DNA from: Pelobates cultripes
Taxonomy: Eukaryota > Chordata > Amphibia > Anura > Pelobatidae
Reading direction: 5' to 3'
DNA length: 64,000 nucleotides
Assembly: GCA_933207985.1 (NCBI GenBank)
Contig: OW240924.1
Location: forward strand, 69,168,985-69,232,984
The position numbers and the translations under genes were made by a program. Shown piece after piece: positions 56,144 to 64,000 of this stretch. Position 1 is the stretch's first letter. Every line of letters begins with the position of its first letter. The notes under the pieces were generated by a model, which made no database searches, was not told where the DNA came from, and saw nothing but the letters and a program-made list of their open reading frames with translations.

Positions 56144-56632
56144 TTAAAGGGACCCAGACCACTTCAGCTAATTGAGCAGTCTGTGCAGCAGTCTGTGGCC
56201 CTTTTGCACTTAGTGCTGCAATGTTAAACATTGCAATTCCAGAGAACTTCAATGTTTACATTGCAGCTCTAAGTCTGCCCCCACTGGCGGTCTGCGCTTC
56301 CGGAATCCTAATGGACTTTTGGTCCGTTATCTGACGCTGGACATCCTCATAGACCTCCAGCGTCATATTTTCCCCATAGGAAAGCATTGAATAATGCTTT
56401 GCTATGGGGAGGTCTAATGCGCGCGCGGCCATTAGGTCTCCCCCACTGGCTGATGTTGGTGGGAGAGGAGAGTGGGCGGAGCCTGACCCAGCGCTGAGGT
56501 AAGTGGCTGAAGGAATATAAAACCCCTTCAGCCCTGCGGGAGTGGGCCCCAGAGGGGGGGGAGGGGGACCTATTAACCCTATAGTGTCAGGGAAATGGCT
56601 TTTTTTTCCCTGGCATTATAGGATCCCTTTGA
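56144..56632. mobile_element. TTAA-type MITE
   Basis: Left TTAA-AGGGACCCAGACC; right GGCATTATAGGATCCCTTTGA (TTAA mutated to TTGA). Internal hairpin GGAAAGCATTGAATAATGCTTT. Contains GC-rich AATGCGCGCGCGGCC. Non-coding. Confidence 0.65.
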
Positions 56633-56752
56633 TGGGGAAGTGAACAGCTGATAGTGAAGGATAGGTGTATAAATTATCCAATTGGTAAACCAGCACGCTT
56701 TATTTGAGTTGCCTAAAATGTGTTACCCATAAATGATCCTATCCATTTAATA

Positions 56753-57168
56753 TTAAAGGACCACTATAGGCACCCAGACCACTTCAGCTTAATGAAGTGG
56801 TCTGGGTGCCAGGTCCTTCTAGGGTTAACCCTTTTTTTTATAAACATAGCAGTTTCAGAGAAACTGCTATGTTTATGTTAGGGTTAATCCAGCCTCTAGT
56901 GGCTGTCTCATTGACAGCCGCTAGAGGCGCTTGCGTGCTTCTCACTGTGATTTTCATTGTGAATGCTTTCCTATGGACTGCGCATTCAGCTGAAGAGGCG
57001 GAGAGGAGGAGGAGAGCTCCCAGCCCGGCGCTTGAGAAAGAGGTAAGTTTAACCCCTTTCTCTCCATCCAGCCCGGCGGGAGGGGGTCCCTGAGGGTGGG
57101 GTCACCCTCAGTGCACTATAGTGCCAGGAAAACGAGTATGTTTTCCTGGCACTATAGTGGTCCTTTAA
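56753..57168. mobile_element. TTAA-flanked MITE, close to the 5644 copy
   Basis: TTAA at 56753 and 57165. The hairpins ACCCAGACCACTTCA, AAACATAGCAGTTTC and GCCAGGAAAAC match those at 5644-6141. Confidence 0.8.
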
Positions 57169-57375
57169 AATTGTGGTCGTATTTTGGTCGGTAGCTAAGA
57201 GTCTCCCAATTGTCCAATGTAAATGAGTACATTGGTTTGAAAAGGTAGATTCCAATATAACATATGGTCTAATTAGACCTAGAGATAATAGTCTAATTTC
57301 AAACCGTGGTACTCTTGGGTTAATAAGGGAGAGTACAACTAAGCTGTTGACTGGCTTAAAGCCACATCAGGTGGT

Positions 57376-58407
57376 TGTAAGGAAACCAAGTGTATTTAAA
57401 CCTCATTCGGTAGTTTCCTCCCAAACCGCCAGAGCCTTAGTGATTATAGTCCTCTGTTCGGTAGATAAAGTAGGCGAACCATATAGTAATCCCAATAGCT
57501 TCACAAGATGATTCCCTTAGTGAAACACACGAATCCCCAAACATCAGCCGAAGTGAAGAAGAAGGGTACAACTGAACTAACTTTTAATGGGTGCACACAG
57601 GCTTTTATGCAAGCCCCCATGCAAGGGGACATCCCTCAGGGAGGGACAAAGATTAACCAATCACGTACTGTAAAAATATAACACACAACCACAGCTCCCT
57701 CCCCTAGCTCTGGAGATAATTAAGTCTGATAAAATAATAACTTAATTATCTCCAGGCAGAAAAATCAAATTTTTCCCCAATAACTGGAACACCCCTTTAT
57801 GCTTGGAGTACCCCCACAAATAACATGTCCCCTGATAGGCCCTGATCTGGGTGACCAACATATCCAAATTTCACCCAGTTCGGTTCAGGGGTTCTCAAAA
57901 ACTGTGGAGGTCTTCTGTGACCGGCTCACCCTGGGCTGTATGCCCAAAACAGTTCCATGAGTTTGGTGGGTTTTGGTGGGTTTTGCCGGTCACTTTAGAA
58001 AAAGGAGAAAAGCGAACAAAGTACAGAATGGATCCCCCTGGCTCTTAGCAGCGATCGTTCCCCTCTGTTGAATGCACCAAAGTACTGAATAGCGCTCTTC
58101 CAGCTATTCGGTAAGTAGAGTTCCAGCGTTCGTCTTTTTGAGACCGGTGTTTGGGAAGTCGAGTGTCAGATTTCAGTTCCATACACTCGACGACCAAGTC
58201 CCACTGCCTTTGTTCGCACGAGCAAAGATGGCCGTGGTTTTCTCTGCCACGTGGTGTTCGGCAGTACGAACGCTGGCCGCACAGACAGAGGCATAAATTG
58301 AAGCAGTCTTTGAAGTTTAACGAGCCAGGGGGTGGTCTTTGTTCGGTAGTTACATCTACCAAATGCAATAGGCAGAAAATAGTGTAATAAAGGAGGATTT
58401 CTTCACA
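57376..58407 (-). repeat. Gypsy 3' LTR (1,032 bp)
   Basis: Pairs with 62783-63803. The 11-bp length difference is explained by a tandem duplication of TGGTGGGTTTT near 57964-57985. In the first ~110 bp I count 5 mismatches to the other LTR, then 2 in the next ~150 bp. Confidence 0.95.
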
Positions 58408-59061
58408 CTGTTTCCCTATAAGTCCATAGGTCGGCATACCCGCCTAAACCCTGTCGGGTTGGCTTGGGGATGTCCGAGAAATGTCCTATAAGCGTCTAGT
58501 TCGGTCTGTCAGGACAGACCGTCTGCATTACTGTTTTGTTTGGCCGGACGGTATTGCATTGGAAAAATTGTAGGGCTGAAGGGCTAGGCTCCACCGTAAT
58601 AGCCTGGGGTTGTCACCAGCTAGCCGGTTTAGCCACACAAGGAGTTGTGGTCGGTCATGAGCGTAAATGGCCGTCCATATAGATAGGGCTGAAGTTTCTT
58701 GAGAGCCCAAACTAGAGCGAGGCACTCTTTCTCCACAGTGGCATAGCTGACCTCTCTGGGCAGAAGTTTACGGCTGAGGTATGCCATCGTCCCCCACTTG
58801 GCTCAACACGGCTCCCAACCCAAACATGGAGGCATCTGTGTGGACAAGAAATTGTTTAGTATGGTTTGGTGCTGCCAACACATGAGCCTCGCTTAATGCC
58901 GCTTTAAGTCTCTGGAATGCGTCTGCGCACTCTGGGGTCCAGGTTACTTGTTTTGGTAGCGCCTTTTTGGTAAGGTCGGTGAGGGCACTGTACTCTGGGA
59001 CAAACTTTCGATAGTAACCGGCCGTCCCTAAGAAGGCTAGTACGTGGGTTTTGGTACGGGG
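58408..59061 (-). pseudogene. Gypsy RNase H region
   Basis: Downstream of the reverse transcriptase on the minus strand: a TDASMFGLGAVLSQ block (about 58798-58850), AYLSRKLLPREVSYATVEKE after a frame change (about 58700-58785), and MTDHNSLVWLNRL near 58630. These are the Gypsy RNase H motifs, including the TD-A and TDH aspartates. Frame breaks near 58790 and 58660-58730 disrupt it. A purine-rich AGGGAAACAG (minus strand of 58408-58417) next to the LTR may be the polypurine tract. Confidence 0.75.
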
Positions 59062-60213
59062 TTAGGGCCAATTAGCTATGGCCTCTACTTTAGCCGGCTC
59101 TGGCTGCTGCTTACCGGAACCTACCTTGTGGCCGAGATACTGTAGCTCGGCCATGCCTACATGGCATTTGTCAGGCTTCAATGTGAGACCGGCTAGGTGA
59201 ATTCGCTTGAGCACCCTGGAGACGTGCCCCAGGTGGTCCTCCCAGGTGCGGCAGTAGACGGCAATATCGTCTAGATACGCACATGCGAAGTCCTGGAATC
59301 CCTCCAGGAGCCTATCGGCCATCCTCTGAAAAGTAGCCGGAGCATTCTTCATTCCAAAGGGCATGACCTTGAACTGGTATAGCCCAAATGGGGTGACGAA
59401 TGCGGACTTGGGAATGGCCGCAGGCTCCAAGGGGATCTGCCAATACCCCTTGCACAAGTCCAGGGTAGTCAAGTAATTCCCCCTAGCCATACGGTCTAAG
59501 AGCTCATCTATTCTGGGCATTGGATAGGCGTCCGTTATGGTGCAGTCATTGAGTCTCCGATAGTCCACACAGAAGTGCGTGGAGCCGTAGCGCTTCGGTA
59601 CCAGTACTACCGGTGAAGCCCAAGGACTCTGGGAGGGTTCTATAACCCCTAGCTTTAGCATATCCCTTATCTCGGCTAGCATATTTTCCCGTACTGCCTC
59701 AGGGATACGATAGGGTTGCTGTCGCAATGGCTTCTCTCCCTGGGTATCCACACGGTGTACCGCAGCGGAGGTATAGCCTGGTATGGCTGAAAACATTTCG
59801 TGGTATCCCTGAAGCAGTTGGGAAGCCTCACCTTTCTCTACTGGGTTTAAATTCTGACCCAAGCTGACTTCGTCAATCGTACACGGAGAGGTGTCTAACA
59901 AATACGGGAGGGGCAGTCCCTCACCATCTTCCGAAGAGTGGGCACAAACTGCGCCCACATCTTCCATTCTCTCGTGATATGGTTTGAGCATGTTGACATG
60001 AAAAGCTTTGGTCAGCCTTTCATCTGAACATTTGCTCACAATATAGGTGGTATCGCTTATGCGCTCTACCACCTTAAAGGGTCCTTGACAGGCTGTCTGC
60101 AACTTGTCCTTCTTCGCTGGCCTTAGGGCCAACACTTTCTGCCCTATTTCTAATACCCTATCTGTGGCGCCCCTATCGTACTTCTTCTTCTGGCCTTCCT
60201 GCGCCGCCCACAT
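59062..60213 (-). pseudogene. Gypsy integrase C-terminus and reverse transcriptase (383 aa, open)
   Basis: The first ~85 residues are the integrase C-terminal domain with a GPY/F-like motif (GQKVLALRPAKK, CQGPFKVVERI). A linker follows, then reverse transcriptase: MLKLGVIEPSQSPWASPVVL, VDYRRLNDCT, TTLDLCKGYWQIPL, FGLYQFKVMPFGMKNAPATF and the palm YLDDIAVYC with both Asp residues. Thus integrase is fused directly upstream of reverse transcriptase in one frame. The frame is open, but the upstream integrase core is in a different frame (break at about 60285). Confidence 0.9.
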
Positions 60214-61091
60214 GTTCTCCCGAACCGTTTCGGTGAGAGCCTGTAGGCGGTCCCGGAACTCCAGAACGTACTGGACAATGGGGATCCCCCCTCATCTGTG
60301 TTCCCCTCCCAGTGCTCCCGTATGAGATCCAGGGGGCCCTGAACTTTTCTCCCAAACAGGAGTTCGAAGGGGGAGAACCCGGTGGATGCCTGGGGTACTT
60401 CGCGGTAGGCAAACAGAAGATGGGGAAGATACTTTTCCCAATTCCTGCAGGACTCTGCGAAGGTTTTCAGCATCTGTTTAAGTGTGCCATTAAACCGTTC
60501 ACAGAGTCCATTGGTCTGGGGATGGTAGGGGGCGCTGAATAGGGCTTTCACTCTGCAGCTCTGCCATAATTGCTGGGTCAGGAGAGCTGTGAACTGAGTC
60601 CCTCGATCGGACAAGATCTCCTGGGGAAAACCTACCCGGGAGAAAATTTTAACTAGGGCCTCGGCCTCTATATTGGTGAGGGCTACCGCTTCCGGGTATC
60701 TAGTGGCATAGTCCACTACAGTTAGAATGAATCTTTTGCCGGACTGACTGGGTCGGCTGAGAGGTCCTATTAGGTCCACTGCTACTCGGTTGAAGGGTTC
60801 TTCTATAATCGGTAAAGGGTGGAGTTTGGCTTTCTGGTGATCACCTCTCTTCCCTCTTCTTTGTCATATGTCACATGTCCTACAATAATACTTCAGATCT
60901 TGCGTGATCCTAGGCCAGAAGAATGTTTGGGTCAATCGGTCCCTTGTCTTTTTGACCCCTAGATGTCCCGCTAGGGGGATATCATGACTGAGTTTTAATA
61001 ACTCGGCTCGAAATTTACAGGGTACTACCAGTTGTCTTTTAGTGACCTGCGTGGCCCCGCGTCCCACCCCTTCTGTCACTCGGTACAACAA
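60150..61091 (-). pseudogene. Gypsy integrase core
   Basis: The zinc-binding HHCC region is at 60864-61091 (LSHDIPLAGHLG, FFWPRITQDLKYYCRTCD). An in-frame TGA at 60864-60866 replaces the next residue. The catalytic core starts at about 60779: MDLIGPLSRPSQSGKRF (first Asp), LSDRGTQFT (second Asp) and HPQTNGLCERFNGTL (Glu). All three catalytic residues are present. From about 60285 to 60150 the frame runs off into unrelated residues, and the true continuation is in the neighbouring frame. Would join the element's DNA into the genome; broken by the stop and frameshift. Confidence 0.9.
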
Positions 61092-61418
61092 TCCCTTAGA
61101 CCATTTAAACTTTTTGTGGGGGTTATTCCCCTTAGGGACCTCTATGGCCTTTCTATACCCTTCTAGAGTGGGGTCTGTCCGCTGCTCTTGTTCAAATCCC
61201 TGTGGTGTATCCCAGAAGGTGGTAGGGGGATCTGGCTAAGGGGGGATGTCAACTCCTACCTGGTTGTCCTCAGAGTGCAGCGGTGCTTCCAGTCGGGCTT
61301 GGGCTTGAGTGGTAACGGGGTAGGCTTCCACTGTAGTGTCCCGGGTTAGTTGAGAGGTTAAACAGCCAACGTCATTTCCCAACAGGACCTCAGCTGGCAG
61401 TTCCTGCATAATGCCGAC

Positions 61419-61718
61419 CTACAACTGTTTGGACCCAGAACCCCAATCGACAAGTACGTTGGCTGTAGGTAGCTTGTGTATAGCACCCCCAGCCATCCTT
61501 ACAGCTACGGTGCGACCTGTGCGAGTTGGGGTTTTGATCGTGTGGGGTTGTACTACCGTTAGAGTGGCCCCAGAGTCCCTCAGTGCTCTGGCCCCCACGC
61601 CATTCATTGTAATCCATTGGCGGTGGTGGTCCCGGTTGTCGCCCCCAGCTTGCACTGGATTGACCTCATGCAACACACTCCACTGTTCTTCTTGGTTAGG
61701 TGTGCTTTCCTGCTGCAC
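61419..61718 (-). pseudogene. Gypsy protease region
   Basis: A 99-codon open stretch with the aspartic protease motif ALRDSGATLTVVQ (DSG active site), followed by TPTRTGRTVAVRMAGG and LPTANVLVDWG, in the same frame as the integrase core. Retroviral-type proteases are about 100 residues. The continuous frame toward the integrase is broken in 61091-61419. Confidence 0.7.
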
Positions 61719-61828
61719 ACAATGGGCGGCTGCCCTGGGATGTTGTGGTGGTTGCCTTTCCCAGCTTCCTCTGTTTAAGCGAGGACACTGGTTCTTGTAA
61801 TGTCCTGGCTGCTGGACCTTGTGGTGGG

Positions 61829-62758
61829 TTACTTATGGGTGGTTATAGGGATGGCAGGGGGTGCTGGCGCCGGGTAGTTGGGCCTAAATGTGGGTCTGCT
61901 TCCCCCCTGTTCCCTCCTCCTGTTGTCTTGATGTTCATGCACTAGCCTCGCGGCTTCCTCCACAGTTTTAGGTTTTCTGTCCTTTACCCAATCTTTGATA
62001 TCCTCTGCCGTGTAATTAAAAAAATGTTCTAGCAGCATAAATTGTAAGGCATCTTCCAGGGTAGTTGCTTGAAAGCCCTGCATCCAATTACGGGCTTGCC
62101 TGTGTAGCCGAAAAGCACATTCAGTGTGGGAATCTCTCCCTGTCTTTCGAAGTTCCCGAAACTTTTGCCGGTATGCCTCAGGGGTTACAGCGCATCTAGC
62201 CAACAAAATGTATTTTATTTTCTCATAATTATGTATGTCCCCATCCGGTACCGCCCGCAACGCCTCTGCTGCTCTTCCTGCTAGTTTGCTGCTCAGTACT
62301 GCAGCCCATTTTGTGGAGTCTAATCCCTCAAGCGCACATTGACGTTCAAAATCTTGCAAATAACTGTAAATTTCCATTTCATTGTCATTAAAACTTTTAA
62401 ATGCTGCATAATTTACCTTCCTTGGTAGATCATTGGTACTTCCCAGGGAGTGTAGCAAATCCCCCTGCTGTAGCGGTCTGTCTCGGTCCTCTCACTCTTT
62501 TTGCGATTGTCTGGCTTGTGCCATGATCTGCAGAACCGCTTCTGTTGATGGATTGGGTCCCAATACACTGAGCATCCATCTGATATCTTTCTGCATCTCA
62601 GTTTCTTCCTTGTGCTCCATTTCTGCATTGCTGGTTCCATCGCTCTCTATTAATTCTGCAATTAACGTGGCTTTTGTCTTGTTACTTGCCACTACGCCTC
62701 GAGCTTCCAGTAAATCCTTTAGCGTGGTTCTCTTAAGTAGCTGGTATTGCTGAGCCAT
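61829..62758 (-). pseudogene. Gypsy gag with SCAN-like capsid region, one stop
   Basis: Starts MAQQYQLLKRTTLKDLL, a SAP-like opening, followed by KATLIAELIESDG. An in-frame TGA at 62492-62494 splits it; the same frame continues to 61829. The second part has capsid helices YEKIKYILLARCAVTPEAYR, FRELRKTGRDSHTE and LEDALQFMLLEHFFNYTAED followed by VKDRKPKTVEEAARLVHEH. That last region resembles the SCAN domain, whose origin from Gmr1-like gag is established. After it, GHYKNQCPRLN looks like a zinc knuckle that lacks its first Cys residues. Confidence 0.85.
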
Positions 62759-62763
62759 TTATT

Positions 62764-62780
62764 CCCTCCGCTTGCCACCA
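62764..62780 (-). other. Primer binding site
   Basis: The minus strand reads TGGTGGCAAGCGGAGGG two bases after the 5' LTR end. It starts with TGG, complementary to a tRNA 3' CCA end. The tRNA is not identified. Confidence 0.7.
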
Positions 62781-62782
62781 GT

Positions 62783-63803
62783 TGTAAGGAAACCAAGTGT
62801 ATTTAAACCTCATTCGATATTTTCCTCCCGAACCACCAGAGTCTTAGTGATTATAGTCCTCTGTTCGGTAGATAAAGTAGGCGAACCATATAGTAATCCC
62901 AATAGCTTCACAAGATGATTCCCTTAGTGAAACACACGAATCCCCAAACATCAGCCGAAGTCAAGAAGAAGGGTACAACTGAACTAACTTTTAATGGGTG
63001 CACACAGGCTTTTATGCAAGTCCCCATGCAAGGGGACATCCCTCAGGGAGGGACAAAGATTAACCAATCACGTACTGTAAAAATATAACACACAACCACA
63101 GCTCCCTCCCCTAGCTCTGGAGATAATTAAGTCTGATAAAATAATAACTTAATTATCTCCAGGTAGAAAAATCACATTTTTCCCCAATAACTGGAACACC
63201 CGTTTATGCTTGGAGTATCCCCACAAATAACATGTCCCCTGATAGCCCTGATCTGGGTGACCAACAAATCCAAATTTAACCCAGATCGGTTTAGGGGTTC
63301 TCAAAAACTATGGAGGTCTTCTGTGACTGGCTCACCCTGGGCTGTATGCCCAAAACAGTTCCATGAGTTTGGTGGGTTTTGCCGGTCACTTTAGAAAAAG
63401 GAGAAAAGCGAACAAAGTACCGAATGGATCCCCCTGGCTCTAAGCAGCGATCGTTCCCCACTGTAGAATGCACCAAAGTACCGAATAGCGCTCTTCTAGC
63501 TATTCGGTAAGTAGAGTTCCAGCGTTCGTCTGTTTGAGACCGGTGTTCGGGAAGTCGAGTGTCCGATTTCAGTTCCATACACTCGACGACCAAGTCCCAC
63601 TGCCTTTGTTCGCACGAACAAAGATTGCCACGGTTTTCTCTGCCACGTGGTGTTCGGCAGTACGAACGCTGGCCGCACAGACAGAGGCATAAATTGAAGC
63701 AGTCTTTGAAGTTTAACGAGCCAGGGGGTGGTCTTTGTTCGGTAGTTACATCTACCGAATGTAATAGGCAGAAAATAGTGGAATAAAGGGGGATTTCTTC
63801 ACA
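62783..63803 (-). repeat. Gypsy 5' LTR (1,021 bp)
   Basis: Upstream LTR relative to the minus-strand coding region. TG...CA ends; would carry promoter and polyadenylation signals, which I cannot place with confidence. Confidence 0.95.
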
Positions 63804-63808
63804 GTGGT

Positions 63809-64000
63809 GTACCATTAGAATCCTGAAAATTGGATCAGCGGTTGGAAATAGAGCAGCATATAATCACAAATACTTGGGGCAAACAAATGAAAAAATATAT
63901 ATATGTGTGTATTTGGTGATCCACATAAATCGGACTAACTACAGCAGTGGTATAGGATACATCAACTTATGCAGATCCCCCAAAAGGCAATTCTGATTAG
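63809..64000. other. No gene recognised
   Basis: Flank of the Gypsy insertion with a short ATATATATGTGTGT tract. Continuous with 57169-57370 before the insertion. Confidence 0.4.

Larger units (their letters stand above)
57376..63803 (-). mobile_element. Full-length Ty3/Gypsy element, Gmr1-like order
   Basis: Two direct LTRs (57376-58407 and 62783-63803), both TG...CA, flanked by the 5-bp duplication GTGGT at 57371-57375 and 63804-63808. The minus-strand order is 5' LTR, primer site, gag, protease, integrase, reverse transcriptase, RNase H, 3' LTR. Integrase before reverse transcriptase is the reverse of ordinary Gypsy elements and is known from the Gmr1-like lineage. The coding region has stops and frameshifts, so this copy is not autonomous. 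Confidence 0.9.

Noticed and set aside
58045..58437. A 130-codon frame, with a similar one at 63291-63815
   Set aside because: Both lie within the two LTRs and mirror each other because the LTRs are copies; no coding evidence.

Overview
The window looks like non-coding, transposon-packed DNA from a frog (anuran amphibian). That assignment rests on repeat families typical of frog genomes: TTAA-flanked MITEs starting AAAGGGACACTATAG, LINE 3' ends rich in TATGTAACTATGTAAC, a DIRS retrotransposon, Penelope-like ends, L2 and CR1 LINEs, L1-type ORF1 and a Gmr1-like Ty3/Gypsy element. I found no host exon, tRNA or rRNA gene, operon or CRISPR array that I could support. Nearly every meaningful open reading frame belongs to a mobile element, and most are broken.

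Layout. 1-11,000: small DNA-transposon relics (TTAA MITEs at 2364, 5560/5644 and 6582; palindromic hAT MITEs at 4256 and 7571; a CA-minisatellite-bearing element at 4541; a deleted mariner at 8063) on unassigned DNA that includes an old direct duplication (about 6990-7800 and 8895-9865). 11,225-13,858: an L2 LINE missing its 5' part and interrupted by another LINE's 3' end. 17,039-19,125, 19,965-21,548 and 25,870-27,985: three L1-like elements with ORF1 and no ORF2, two of them with intact ORF1. The third sits in a TTAA MITE, and the last sits in a Tc1 transposon (24,573-28,320). 21.9-23.3 kb: a large palindrome of Penelope-like ends and an 8-bp-TSD element with a CA array and a long hairpin.

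28.7-49.2 kb: a hAT-like non-autonomous family with internal CA/GT arrays (28,722-30,306; 43,549-45,361; 46,159-48,002; fragment 48,495-49,205). Between these copies lies a nest: a Penelope-like element (about 33,990-41,360) holding a DIRS element (34,811-40,963), which itself holds a LINE fragment (37,944-38,922). A second LINE fragment (41,458-43,205) is split by another Penelope-like piece. 49-57 kb: more MITEs and a tRNA-derived SINE (about 55,147-55,345). 57,376-63,803: a full-length Ty3/Gypsy element with paired LTRs and a 5-bp TSD; its integrase lies upstream of reverse transcriptase, and its gag has a SCAN-like region.

The elements do not form a host pathway. They record successive insertions whose order can be read from the nesting and the target-site duplications. 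Autonomous sources for the ORF1-only and hAT-like families are not in this window.
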